Below, piece after piece: positions 44,943-56,807 of a DNA stretch of 64,000 nt. The first letter of the stretch is position 1; every line of letters begins with the position of its first letter. Where the stretch lies: positions 1,178,001-1,242,000 of the forward strand of contig PPXM03000003.1 in assembly GCA_003707065.3 (NCBI GenBank), read 5' to 3'. Origin of the DNA: Trigonopsis variabilis. Its lineage: Eukaryota; Ascomycota; Trigonopsidomycetes; Trigonopsidales; Trigonopsidaceae. A model generated the notes under the pieces. That model ran no database searches, was not told where the DNA came from, and saw only the letters and a list, made by a program, of their open reading frames with translations. Made by a program: the position numbers and the translations under genes.

Positions 44943-45639
44943 GGGTCTTTGTATGCCAGCTGCAAGTATCAGTTATATAAGGGTGGTGTATCTATAATTT
45001 TGAGGCGTGCGGTATGAGCGCCTGTGGCAGACTCCCAGGTGGGCTGACCTTAATCTGTATATAATAATCAATTGAGTAAAAGTCGCCTCGCTGACAGAGA
45101 TTTGTAAGAATACTTTCGTTTCGACCACTCCGAGATATAGAGTATAAGATGAGACCATCCTGTTAGCCTCGCCCAAGGGTGTTTCATGGCCTATCTAGAA
45201 ATTGGGGAGAAGTCAAGGTAATTTGATATTGCAGAGAAGATTTCCATCCCAATAGCAGCCCAGTGTGGATATGTTAGAAACACATTCGAATGGCATACTA
45301 AGAATGCACATGTAGCGGGCAATAATGCAATAATTTGTAGACTCTCGTCACTAAATAAATACGCGTGGTAGCATACTTATGCGACATACAATGGCTTTGC
45401 AATCAAACCACAGGGTCTAAAGTCTTGACGTGAGCCCGAGTGAGATCTGGAAGACGCTACCTGCTTCGAATGTAGAAATACTACGGCTGAGACCAAGTTT
45501 AGATAATTGATAGAAATAAGGGAAAATATGACGAAAAGCTCGAGTCTTCTCGGAATAGAGGAAAATTGGAGAGTGGTACGACTGACTCCCTAACTACTCC
45601 AGACTCGACCGTTACACCGATCATCATCCTCACGTCCTC
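44943..45639. other. Divergent promoter region, hypothetical gene / Tudor-SN
   Basis: About 700 bp, AT-rich, between divergent starts. No gene is seen. Confidence 0.35.
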
Positions 45640-48198
45640 ATGTCTGTTCTTGGAGCCAAAGTTAAATCGGTCCTTTCCGGAGATAGTCTCGTACTTGTTC
45701 CTATCAAGTCAGCTACGCCCAACCCTTCAGAGCGGATTTTATCTCTTGCTTATGTTACGGCGCCGAGGCTTCATAAAGAAGGCGATGAGGTATGTCGACT
45801 GCTGGACTCTACATCTAACTAGTTTTAGCCTCATGCATTTCAATCGCGTGAGTTCCTACGAAAACACTTGATTGGTAAAGAGGTATCCTTTCGGATTCTA
45901 TATAAAACCCCCTCTGGGCGGGAGCATGGGGATATCATCTTGGGCAACGGAGAAACCGTTATAACCAAAGCTTTAGCGGCTGGTACGGTCAAGTTGAGAG
46001 ATGATGTTGGCCGCAAAGAGAGCATTGATGAAGAATTTCTCGAAAAACTACAGTCATTGCAGACTAAAGCCAAGGATGGTAAACTAGGTATTTGGTCTGG
46101 GCCTGATCCCGTCAAGGTGACCTCCGATCTACCATCACCCTTGCCTCAGGGAGAGTTTCCAGCCATAGTGGAACGCGTTTTGTCTGGAGACCGTCTTAGT
46201 CTTCGGGTCTTGGCGCCTGACACCCAATATCTTATCGTTGGTCTGGTTGCTGGAATCAGAGCTCCTCGAACTGGCCCTACACCTGAACCTCTTGGAGATT
46301 TGGCCAAGTTATTTGTTGAGAATAGGCTTCTCCAACGTGACGTGAAAGTTCAATTCCTCGGCTCCAATCAAAGCGGTCAACCTATCGTTAACATCATCCA
46401 TCCCGCAGGATTAATTGCTGAGAAAGAATTAGAAGCTGGTATGGCTACAGTCACTGACTGGCAAAGCGTTTTGTTGGGCGCAGAGCTCATGTCCAAATTG
46501 CGGGCCGCCGAGAATAAAGCCAAGGCCAATGGTTTGGGTCTTTGGAAAGGCAAGTCTAATTCTGCCGCTTCGAATAAACAATATGACGGAACAGTATCCC
46601 GGATCATTTCTGGGGATACTTTCGCTGTCCGTCCTCGTGCCGGTGGACCTGAGAAGGTCGTTCAACTCGCCTCTATTCGAGGCCCTAGGTCGGGCGATGC
46701 TAAAAGTGCACCTTTTGTTGGTCTTGCAAAAGAATGGCTTCGGAAAAAGCTGATTGGAAAGCCTGTCCATGTGCAGATCTTACATACCCGTCCTGCAAGC
46801 GAAGGATTCGAGGAACGCGATCTGTGTGTGGTCTCTCATCAAGGCAAAGATATCGCTCTTGCTGCTGTGGAGGCTGGATGGGCTTCAGTTATTCGTCATC
46901 GTCGCGACGACCCTGATCGACACCCGTCCTGGGATATTTTGGTTGAGAAAGAAAACGAAGCAGTAGCATCTGGAAGAGGAATAAATGGAAAGTCTCCTGG
47001 ACCCGACAGAACTGTCGATGCCTCGGTTTCTGTGGCAAAGGCCAAGTCATTCCTTAACTCCTTGACCCGGGCTGGCAGAATTGGAGGCGTGGTTGAACAC
47101 GTTGTTAGTGGCAGTCGATTCCGAATTTCCATTCCACGAGAGAATGCTCGAATCACCGTCGTTTTGGGAGGCGTTCGTGCTCCTCGAGCTCCTCGACAGG
47201 GCGACAATGGGGAACCCTATGGAGAGGCAGCCCATGATTATGCCGCCAGACGCCTCTTACAGCGCGATGTGGAACTCCAAGTCCAGACAGTTGATAGATC
47301 TGGAGCTTTCATAGCCAACCTGTATTTAGCCGGAGCGAAGGAATCTTTTTCGGTCGACCTCGTCAAAGAAGGACTGGCGCAGGTTCACGAGTTTTCTGCT
47401 GAACAGACCGGCCTTGCCAATGAGCTAGAGACAGAGCTGGAAAAAGCAAGACAATCGAAGAAAGGCCTATGGGCCGAATATGCGGCACCGGTCGAGAAGC
47501 TTTCTCAACCCAATGGACCAAGGAAAGAATACGTGGATATTGTCGTCTCTCATGTGGAAGATGATGGGTCATTGGTTGTCCAAATGGGGCGTGATCGAGT
47601 TAAAGAACTTGCTGATCTATTGTCACAGTTGTCAGTTAACGATAAAGTTGCCGCCAGTCCGAGGACAGGAGCCATTGTTGGGTTTACTAGTAAGGATGGC
47701 AAGACATATCGGGGAAAAGTCCGTCATTCGGATGGCAAAAAAGTAACTCTACTTGCTCTTGACTATGGCTTTAGTGAAACTGTTGACTTGAGCGCATTAA
47801 AGAACCTACCTTCTTCCGCTGAGATCGGAAAGGTTCCTGTTCTTGCTCAAAAGGCGACCTTGAGTTTCGTGAAACTGCCTTCCGAGTCAAGTGGGTATCG
47901 AGAAGATGCCCTAGATACTTTAGCTGACGCTGTCGAAGGTACTTCTTTGGTTGCAAACGTTGATTGGAGGGAAAACGGAGATGTTTCACTGACCTTGTAT
48001 CCACAGGAGAGCAAATCTTCGATTGACAGTGTACAAGGAGAATTAGTTGCTTCTGGATGGTTGCTTGTCGATAAACGTCCTCCTAGCTGGACTAAAGCCT
48101 ACTCTCCAATTTTACTTGATTTGCAGAGCAAAGAGCAACAAGCTCGTCACAAGCATGCTGGAATATGGGAGTATGGTGATATTGAGGGTGATGAGTAA
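45640..48198 (+). CDS. snd1: Tudor staphylococcal nuclease (SND1/p100 orthologue)
   Basis: Tudor-SN proteins bind RNA and act in RNA decay, splicing and stress granules. Two exons (45640-45789 and 45829-48198) join over a 39-nt intron (GTATGT...CTAACTAGTTTTAG) giving 839 residues. Four SN-like nuclease repeats can be read, each with the V..V.SGD.....R..... start (KVKSVLSGDSLVLV, IVERVLSGDRLSLRV, TVSRIISGDTFAVRPR, VVEHVVSGSRFRISI) and a G(L/I)W end (LGIWSGP, LGLWKGK, KGLWAEY). A Tudor domain follows (GAIVGFTSKDGKTYRGKV, ALDYGFSETV), then a partial fifth SN repeat ending HAGIWEYGDIEGDE. This is the full family layout. Confidence 0.95.
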
Positions 48199-48386
48199 TT
48201 TATATGTGTAGAAAAGGATTTTATGTGCCTCTTGTGATCACCGACGCGGCGTTGACTCGAGGTGAGATGATTTATATGTGCTAAGACCTACGTCTAGGAT
48301 ATAACTGAAAAAATAATATAAGAGTTCAACCAACCTTTATTAGACAAAAAAAGCCACCATCATTTCTCCCACGAACTTGAATTAAA

Positions 48387-49241
48387 TCAGAAACCCCAGA
48401 TTTCAGGGTTAACGCTGGTAAGCGGATCAGCTAGAGCGGCATCACTTTCTCGCGAAGGACGAGTACAGTTAGTTTTCAAGTCATCGCGGGTTCGGGATAA
48501 CATCGTCTCAACTGCCCATTGAGCAATTCGAATACCGGCTTCAGATTCACTATAACGTCCATTTCCACTAGTAAGGAGCATCATAGTTAACGCTAGAGCC
48601 TTGGCGAGATCTTGTTCACTAGGCAAAGACACTGGGACGTGTGGCTCAACATCCAAAACCGTCTGGGTGTCATCCTCAAAAGGAGTCGTCAAGCTTTTTG
48701 GAAGACCCCAATCTCCCAAGCCATCATCGTATTCGAGAGCGCTCCGAATATTCTTTTCATCAGGTTGCAGAATGCATGTCGTTGCGGCCGTGGAGGTGAA
48801 AGAGGGTACTGTTGATTGTCCTTCTAGGGAAGAGGTATCAGATTCAGTTTCCGGTCCTACAGGAACAAGCTGGGCGGAATAGAGCACGGTTTCAAAAGTA
48901 ACTTGCGGTGGAGAAATTGCGGTATGAGCAAGGCTAATACCAGAGAGATTTGAAATGCTAGTCTTAGCAGAGAGGGGTGGTCTGACAGGCAAACATTTAT
49001 TATCGATTAAAGTGTCAGTTGCTATATCTGGAGGAACTTTTGGCTTTGGGCGGCGTCGAAACCGCGGAAAGATCCGCGATAATAGGAACACCATGCACAA
49101 AAGCCAGCGTTGATAGTGCGAGCAGGGGTCGGGGAGTGTGGTCGTGTTGTTTAGACAAAGTAAACAAACTAACAGCAAGGAGCAACAAGATGTGGTGGGA
49201 TTATCAAAGATAAAGCTCAAAAAGGAAGGCCGTTCCCACAT
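48387..49241 (-). CDS. Hypothetical protein
   Basis: No family is recognised. The frame runs from ATG at 49241 (284 residues); an inner ATG at 49094 (235 residues, starting MVFLLSRIFPRFRRRPKPK) is an equally plausible start. The N-terminus from either ATG has a short hydrophobic run, Cys-rich in the longer form, followed by a strongly basic patch, which could be a membrane anchor. The middle is disordered (Ser, Thr, Pro, Asp, Glu). Near the C-terminus is one helical stretch (LAKALALTMMLLTSGNGRYS, then GIRIAQWAVETMLSR) that may be the only folded part. Convergent with snd1 (188 bp between stops). Confidence 0.5.
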   Translation of the reverse strand: MWERPSFLSFIFDNPTTSCCSLLLVCLLCLNNTTTLPDPCSHYQRWLLCMVFLLSRIFPRFRRRPKPKVPPDIATDTLIDNKCLPVRPPLSAKTSISNLSGISLAHTAISPPQVTFETVLYSAQLVPVGPETESDTSSLEGQSTVPSFTSTAATTCILQPDEKNIRSALEYDDGLGDWGLPKSLTTPFEDDTQTVLDVEPHVPVSLPSEQDLAKALALTMMLLTSGNGRYSESEAGIRIAQWAVETMLSRTRDDLKTNCTRPSRESDAALADPLTSVNPEIWGF

Positions 49242-49453
49242 CACGTCACCGGCGTTACATTACATAGTGACGGACCTGTCGAGATCTGGGGCTGCTGATA
49301 AATCAAAAAGGGAAGGAACCAATACTGAATGATGATGACGGTGAAAAGAAAGGATAGCAAGATCGACTAGAACGTAATCCATACAAGAGGAAGAGAAATA
49401 AGCTACGCAGTATAGACAATCAATCACAACATTGCTATGATGTAGAAAAAAGT

Positions 49454-50052
49454 TTAGGCCGAAATGCCAATGACGCCACAGGCGGGACGTCCGCCAGCAT
49501 TGCCAGTCTTGAGAGATTCGGCATTCCCACCCTTTCCAAGGTCGTCGGTTCCAGCATGGACAACAACAGTTCGTCCGAGAATGCTGGTGGGACCGATCAA
49601 TTTGACAAGAGTGTCGGTCTTTGAACCCTTGGCGACACCAGAGGCATCGGTCTTGATGTTTCCTAAATCACCAACATGACGGTTGGAGTCTTGGGGAGCA
49701 CCATGGGTTTTCCCAAAAGGGTTGAAGTGAGGACCAGCCGAAACGCATCCATTGGTGTTATCACCGAATTCATGGACATGGAACCCACGCTCAGCGTTTG
49801 TGTCATTGCCCTTAATGTCCCAGGAGATAGTAGTAGGGGAATCTTCACTTTCCTGGACAAAGGTGACAACACCCGAAACAGTAGAATCTCCGCGGACGAC
49901 AGCGACTAAAAGGGGTCAGCACCTTGGCGGTGAAGGTTCGAATGTCTATAATACAAACCAATTGTATCATCAAAACAGAAAATATCTGCAATTGATGGAT
50001 GGCTCTTTATCCCATTCGTGCCTTGATGTCATTACTTACCTGCTTTAACCAT
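49454..50052 (-). CDS. sod1: Cu/Zn superoxide dismutase
   Basis: Sod1 converts superoxide to oxygen and peroxide in the cytosol and mitochondrial intermembrane space. Exon 1 is only 13 coding bases (50052-50040, MVKA). A 134-nt intron (50039-49906; GTAAGT...CTGACCCCTTTTAG) is followed by exon 2 (49905-49454). The 154 residues equal yeast Sod1. The metal sites are present: [49 protein letters not shown], and the electrostatic/active-site loop [20 protein letters not shown] ending with [13 protein letters not shown]. The disulfide cysteines are in place. The intron right after the first codons is long for this genome. Confidence 0.96.
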
Positions 50053-50277
50053 TTTGCTCTGAGATACGAATTGTAGGCCAGACTAACCCTTTTATAGGTG
50101 GTGGCAATCGCTATATCCAGGTCACTGCGGCACTTACCCGGAGCTTACATCAATGTCGCAATAGGAACTGTTGTCCTTGACAACCCTATTTGCACTCTAT
50201 TTAATCGTCCACAGCACCTTTAAGCCGCTACATCTAAGGCGTATACATCTCCCACTAAGTCAGATTGTCCCATTCAC

Positions 50278-53200
50278 ATGTCCCGATCTTATGGCCATTC
50301 AACTTATGGTCATGAATATAGACACCCCGAAAAGCCGCCTCCATTACCTGCTAAGGCTCCTCTAGGTACAGAACTATTAAGCCTCGGATCTAATTGTTAG
50401 ATTACCAGGACGATGACTGTTATTGCTCCCCTTTAGCACCGCCTGATCCCCCTGTGCACAGGTCGCACTACCTTCCTCCACTCCCTCCAAAGATCCCTTC
50501 AATTAATGTCGACAATGTTACTCTTGAAGCGTTCGAATCTCGTCATCAGGTCGCGTCAAAAGCACCGTCGTATCCTGTCTCAAGTGAACGAGAAGCTTAT
50601 CGACAGTTTAACTCCGTGGATATTCTTGAAGAGCCATCCCTACCTCGCATAGTCCACCCTTCTCGTTCGATACCACCCCAGCGCTCCTATTCCGACCTTC
50701 CTCCCTCTGGATTTTCCAGTTCAAATAGTTATCAGCACAGTGCTTTCATTCCGACCAGTCACTCCTTCTCGAATTTAGATACACCCTTGGACTCTGGTTC
50801 CAGACTACCTACTCCTCCTAAACCTCCCGCTCATTCTGTCTTGCCATCATCTCCTTCTTATCTGTCCCCTTCTGGTGTTTCTCTTCATCGCAAGCTTCCT
50901 CAAACCCCGAACCAGATCTCATCTCCACACCGCAGCCTACCGATACCTCCTCAGGAGTCTTACAATGACTCTGAGTACTTTCTCCCAGAACGCCGGAGTA
51001 TGGATTTTGGTGATCCTGCGCAATTACCCCGACAGGTCGATAATTACAATGATGATTCAAGCGATTGCTCTTTTGAGCCACCTATAGGGCAGATACCGGG
51101 AGGATTCCCGCAATCATATCAGTCTAATGAGTCACCAAACCTTAGGCCGAGTTCGAACTATGATAATTACGACTATTACGGCATGTCACCAGAATCTACG
51201 ACAAGCCAAAAATCTCTTAAGGCGTCCCCGAAAATCGGATCTAATAATCGTCATCCTCTACCTCCTCCCCCGCCAATCGCTGACTATTACTATCCCGATG
51301 GCGATTCGTTTGATGGGCACTCTCCATACGATTCCATCCCTTCTATAGCGTACAGTGATTTTTATGTTGACGATAATCCTGTCGATTATCGGAACTACCC
51401 TCCCAATGAGATTCCCCCATTTGAGCCAGCATACGCCCCAACAGAGTCTTACCCAGTACCTTACCCCTTAGATGATAACAATCAGTCTCAGCTTCGTGCT
51501 AATGCTCCTGCTCCGCAGAGATTTGACAGTGATATTCCGCGTTCTGGTCTTCGATCAGATGAGCTACTCAATTATCATCAATTAGAAGAACCAGGCATAC
51601 ACTTGAGACGGTCTGTCTCTGGTAATGCTGCCATAAGATTATCGCCTTATCCAACAGAAGACAAATCAGGTATAGTAAGGATGCCAACCAAATCCAGTCA
51701 TGCAAAAGTCCCTCTTAATGCGCCGGCTGGAAATGAGCCTGAGAAGCCAACTTTTCCAGAGCTACCTTCAATGGCGTTGGTATTTGATACCTCTCTCGTG
51801 TCAGACTCATTGTTGGATAAATGCTCTCGGCCCTGGATCTTGAGTAGCTTAATGCTATGGCTCTGCAGCGTGATTCCTACTCAATACCACACGCAAAAAT
51901 CTGAAGTTATCAAACTTCTTGGTAAGTTATTCTTGAGAGCTATTCACGATCTTAATTGGGTACAGGCGGATGTCTACGCCACCTACGTGGTTCAAGAATT
52001 CGATAAGCAGGGAGTATTTCATCCAATATCGGGACAAAATGAGGAAGATTTTATTTACTGCCAACCTTGCCCACTAGTGACTGGTGTTTTGACCGAGTTG
52101 TCGGGGCGTGGATGTTACTCCTGTAGAGTCCATGATGGTACTAAATTGAAAGTTCGCAACCTTGAGGCCCGTTGTTATTCTGCTAGGTGCTTGAGAACTA
52201 TAAAGAAGAAGGATGAGCGGGAGTTGCCTGTAAATCCTCCTGGATCAGATGACTGGATCGAATACTGGCATATGTCGCAAGATCAGGTCGCTGCCCTTAG
52301 TCCTCGAATGCTGAAGTATGAATATGCTATACACGAGATTATTGCCGGAGAAGAGCTCTATGTCTCAGATTTGGAGACTTTCATGGATGTCTTTAAGAAG
52401 AGCTTAGCTAAGAAAGTTCCTCCCATTATGAACAACCAGGCCGAGTTCATAAAATTGACATTTTCTTCCATTCCCGAAATAATTAAAATCAATAAGACCT
52501 ATCTCTTGTGGCCTCTAAAGGAAAGACAAGCCAAGCAAGGGCCAATTATTCGAGGAATAGCTGATATATTTCTCGACTGGGCGCGGCATGCTAAAGAAAT
52601 CTATATCCAATATTCCAAAAAGTACCTCTATGGTGATAGGATGATGAGGGCTGAGCTGAAGACTAATCCCAATTTCGAGCGATGGCTAGAAGAGGTTTCT
52701 AAGGACAGTCGAGTTGCAGGACGCTCTCCAGGGATGTTTTTTTCTCGAGTCATCCCTCGTTTGGTTCGATATTCGCTTCTTTTGAAAGCAGTCTTACAGC
52801 GAACTCTCGAATCAGATCCAGAATACGAACTGATCACTCGCGCTATTGCTGCATGTGACAATATTAGTGAAGAAGTTGATTTAGGAGTAGGGTCATGTAA
52901 GAAATCTGTCGAACTTGAAGATTTACTATCAAGTTTTGAGTGGAAGACCTCTGCTCTGCGGACGGACTTTAAGCTGATGGATCCTGATCGAAAGGTGCTT
53001 AAAAGAGGGACCCTGATACGAAGAAGTGATTTCCGGTTCGAATGGATTGATTCCCATGTCATTCTTTTGGATAATTTTTTGATCTTGTCAAAGCCTAGGA
53101 CAGTCAATGGAGTTGTGAAACATTTCGTATCGAAACTGCCTATTCCCATAGCATTGTTGTCCTTGGTATCTTATAAGGATCCTCCGGTGGCCAAAAGCTC

Positions 53201-54642
53201 ATCCAGTGTTAAATTAGGGGTCGGCACTTTGACTTCATCGGTCGATAATACTACTGCAAGAACCAAGCAGCGAGATGATGGCGTGGTGACGATTGCCTCC
53301 GAAAAGGAAGTCCTTTATCCTTTCAGAATTGTCCATCTAGGAAAATATGGTCGCGCGTATACGTTATATGCGACCAGCGATATCGTCCGCACCCAATGGG
53401 CGACAGCAATTCTTCAAGCAAAGCGTCAACATCATCAGCATATCTCAGCTTTGGGCCGCGAGCCTTTCAGATTCCGGATCCTGAGTAATGGAGAATTTGG
53501 GTATCAAGAGCAGATGGAACTGCCTTTACCTGAAGAAGGCAATGCCATCGACCGTTGCTTATCTCAATGGTCGTCCTCCGTTCCTGCTCACGCTCTTGAC
53601 AACAGTTCTGTGACTTGCGCTATTCGCTGTCGTGCACCTGACAGCTCGAATGTAGTATTAACGGGAACTGGTTCGGGCATTTACGCCTTATCTGCAGATC
53701 AGTGGAAACAGGCAAGTATCTGACTTTAGGTAGAATCTAACCATTTAGTACTTTCGTCTCTCCCAGGTCCAGGATCTTGACGTGCTGCAGGAGTTCAATT
53801 GCCTTTTCGTGGAAGCCGACAGATCGCTGTGTGTTTTCTCTTTAGATATCACTCTGGCAAAAGGAGAACAGGCCTCTGTAAATGTCAATAGTGATCGAGG
53901 GACTCTCGCGGGAGGGCAGAGACTATCTGGGAGTCGAGACATTGGATTCTTCAAGCTGGCTTTTCTCAAGGACCGGATATTGGTCGTGTACAAGCGAAGA
54001 GAGGGGATGGGGTCATTACTGAAATTCATGGAACCGTTAACTGAGTATTCAGGCAATTCGAATCGCCGCCAATCGATGTTCTCTGTGAAGATGGTAGATC
54101 AATTCCGACTGTTTGATCAGTTGGAGGCACCGTCAGACGTTCACAATATTGAGATTTTCCGAAATAGTGTTGCTATTATCGGCAACAAAGACTTCCAGGT
54201 AGTGACACTGGACTCTCGGATTCCCTTTACTGTTCCTAACATTGGAGCCTCACCGATAGCTATAAGCGAGAAAGTAAGCAAAAGGATTGAAAACTCTAAG
54301 GCCCGAGCGATGTTTCGAATCTCCCCTAATGAGTTTTTGCTGTGTTATCAAGACTTGGGAGTCTTTGTCAGTCAGCGAGGAGAAATACTCCGAAATGGAA
54401 AAGCGCTGGAATTCGTAGGGCGACCTGAACGAATTGCTCTTCAGCATCCATATGTCATCTGTGTCGAGACAACTATGGTTGAAGTACACAATGTGGAGAC
54501 AATGCAGCTGGTACAGCTTGTGAATGGAGTGGACATGCGGATGGTGAATAGGCGAGAAGGTGAGATAATGATTGCCATGGCCCACCCGCGGGCAGAAGGC
54601 CGACAGTTAATGGTCGAAATGATGCTTAATGACAATTTATAA
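50278..54642 (+). CDS. Rho guanine-nucleotide exchange factor (Rgf3/Tus1-like; DH-PH-CNH)
   Basis: This is a 1430-residue RhoGEF expected to activate Rho1 in cell-wall integrity or cytokinesis. Exons are 50278-50365, 50401-53711 and 53749-54642. Intron 1 is 35 nt (GTACAG...CTAATTGTTAG). Intron 2 is 37 nt with a GC donor (CAG^GCAAGT...CTAACCATTTAG). The N-terminal 470 residues are disordered, Pro/Ser/Tyr-rich. Residues about 480-650 form a divergent DEP-like region (CSRPWILSSLMLWLCSVIPT) with a cysteine module (GCYSC...RCYSARC). The DH domain starts near 665 (YEYAIHEIIAGEELYVSDLE), the PH domain near 890 (LKRGTLIRRSDFRFEWIDSH), and the CNH domain fills about 1085-1425. Lack of a clear DEP and the overall layout suggest Rgf3/Tus1 rather than Rom2. 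Confidence 0.9.
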
Positions 54643-54803
54643 AGGATTTTGTACGATAGTGGTTGTGGTATGGTTTTTTGAGGTTATACATGGTTCAAGA
54701 TGAGAAATGGGTAATTCTTTGAAAAATATATGCTACGTATATCAAGACACACGGACCACATGCAAATAAAAGCCCTTTAGCCAACAAAGAAGGCAAAAAC
54801 CAA

Positions 54804-55952
54804 TTAATTCATTCGCTCATTTTCATCTTTCCAGGTACCCTCAAACAAATGCTGGACATAAGCCATAGGATGAGTAATTTCTTTAGCTCCCATGGTTCCA
54901 ACACCAGGACTAAACGACGTGATAGGAAGAACCAGGACATCCGATGCTAATTTTGGTTCTTCTAGGTTTGTAAAATCCTGCCATTCCAGAGCTTCCTGGA
55001 GACCACTTTTGAGAGGATCATTAAAATAAGCAAAAACACTATCAGTCCATGCGCCTGGACCGGTCCAATCCATGATATCGGATCCCCGTTCAGTACCTTT
55101 AGCAGTATTCAGTGTTCCCAGTCGCTTTCGCTCCAACGTGCTTTCAGTGATTTTAGAGACAATATCTCTCAATACAGGGTGACCGGGTTTGGCCTGGATT
55201 GTCCACTGGCAGAATTGGATTCGGCGAGCGTACCACTTGTTCCAATCCGGGCGATCAGGATCGGCCTCTATTCCAATGACCAAGCCGATCTGAGAAGGAT
55301 CGAAAGATTGAGGAATCCATTCCAAAACGGATTTTAAGCTGACAGTGTCGATGTCGGAGTAAATTCCTCCTCTAGCCAAGAGAATCAAGTACCGGAAGAA
55401 ATCTGCTCGGAGAATATTATCGGGTAGAGCATCATAAGCCTCGACGACTTGAGGAATGTACATATATAGATGCTTAACTAAAGCAGCAGCTGTCTTATCT
55501 GGCAAAACTTCGTGGACAAATTCTTTATTCTTATCATCCCATGTCTGGACTGCAGATCGATACTTTGAGTCGAATCTAGGGTCAGATTCTTTATATTTCC
55601 ACGTCTGCCAGATAAATGCCGGGAACTTTTTGTTCATTTCATAAGGAAATTGATAAGCCAGTTGCTCTCGCAATGATGCTCCTGACAGCGGACGTCGAAG
55701 TTGTTGGAGTTGCTTTTGTAAAACCTGCCGCTCAGCCTCTAAATGTTCAACAAGTTGGCGATGATCCTCCTCGATCTTCTGCATTTGATTCCGCTGCTCA
55801 GTAATGACTGCATCCGAAGCAGTCTTTTGATCTCTTAACTGCTGATCCTTGAGCTCAATGATTTGAGAGGTGGACCGAGTTAAAAAGCCAATAAGGACCA
55901 AGATGGCTACCGCAGCCAAAATTATCGACCGGCGAAAATTCATCGTCCCCAT
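54804..55952 (-). CDS. och1: Initiation-specific alpha-1,6-mannosyltransferase, Och1 family (GT32)
   Basis: Och1 adds the first alpha-1,6-mannose of the fungal outer chain in the cis-Golgi. The 382-residue protein has a type II signal anchor (SIILAAVAILVLIGFL, residues 9-24), a coiled-coil stem (30-90, Gln/Glu/Leu-rich), and a GT32 domain. It contains FPAFIWQTWK, the DFFRYLILLARGGIYSDIDT block with the DxD motif at residues 200-202, FCQWTIQAKPGHPVLRDIV, and DWTGPGAWTDSVFAYFNDP, all diagnostic. ATG at 55952 is the first. It is convergent with the Rgf3-like gene (161 bp between stops). A related Golgi enzyme such as Hoc1 cannot be excluded. Confidence 0.9.
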   Translation of the reverse strand: MGTMNFRRSIILAAVAILVLIGFLTRSTSQIIELKDQQLRDQKTASDAVITEQRNQMQKIEEDHRQLVEHLEAERQVLQKQLQQLRRPLSGASLREQLAYQFPYEMNKKFPAFIWQTWKYKESDPRFDSKYRSAVQTWDDKNKEFVHEVLPDKTAAALVKHLYMYIPQVVEAYDALPDNILRADFFRYLILLARGGIYSDIDTVSLKSVLEWIPQSFDPSQIGLVIGIEADPDRPDWNKWYARRIQFCQWTIQAKPGHPVLRDIVSKITESTLERKRLGTLNTAKGTERGSDIMDWTGPGAWTDSVFAYFNDPLKSGLQEALEWQDFTNLEEPKLASDVLVLPITSFSPGVGTMGAKEITHPMAYVQHLFEGTWKDENERMN

Positions 55953-56807
55953 ATCTCTAGGGCTTTTGCTACCCGTCCAAGGTTGAATGTATTCGAAGGG
56001 GTCAGGGTGATAAAAAAGGCACCAGGGTAACTTTTGTGGTCATCACCATGCGTCTAGGACCGTAGCAACCGCAAGCGCGCTTCCTTAACCTGGGCCAGTA
56101 GTGTCTTAATTTGTTGGATTTCTACTGTTATATGTGTTGTAAATGCTATTGCAATTGAGTCTGAAACCCATTGTATACAAAGCCTTTGAGGACAGGTCTT
56201 GGTGGCCCGTGATCGGCCTGCTATCACATCCTCAGTCCCTCGCGTAAAAAGCATCCTAGCTCTTTCTGCGGAGCGGTTAACTACCGTAGCAATCAAATAT
56301 ACATTTTTTAGATTTTTTCCGGCGCGGGTGCTCGACCGGTCTCGGCAAGGGATATCTCTCATGATTTTTCTTCATTCATCACGAGTCCCCGCTCATTCTT
56401 CGTGAAAAGGTTTCCTGTGTACTTGGAGTAAATCTTATTTTATGACTCGGACGTGTAGCGATCTATTTAATTGAAGAAAGGTGACAATCACGACTCAGTT
56501 GAACCGTTAAGTCATTCGCGATGCAATGTTCGTTATCTTTGCACGCGTCGTATGGTCAGAGCGATCGTTTCCCTTGGCGTGGCTCGAGATAATAATTTGG
56601 CGAATGATATTTCATGTCAACAGACAGTTTTATGGTCCCGTTAAGATATATTCCATGGGGTAATAGCACGTTTCTTGACAGAGTAGTCGAAGTCTACGCA
56701 AAATGGGCACAGTTTATCTATATGGTAGGGTCACTCTCTAATATTTATTGTTTAAATTTACAAGATGAGATGAACAAGGGAATTCAAGGATTCCTTTCAA
56801 CCATCCC
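55953..56807. other. Intergenic: och1 upstream, vma11 3' flank
   Basis: About 855 bp between tandem minus-strand genes. A 102-codon minus-strand frame at 56054-56362 starts with ATG and ends in an amphipathic helix-like segment, but no family is recognised and it is not called as a gene. Confidence 0.35.

Noticed and set aside
56054-56362. 102-codon minus-strand ATG frame between och1 and vma11
   Set aside because: No recognised family, no splice context, and frames of this size occur by chance elsewhere in the window. Kept only as an intergenic note.
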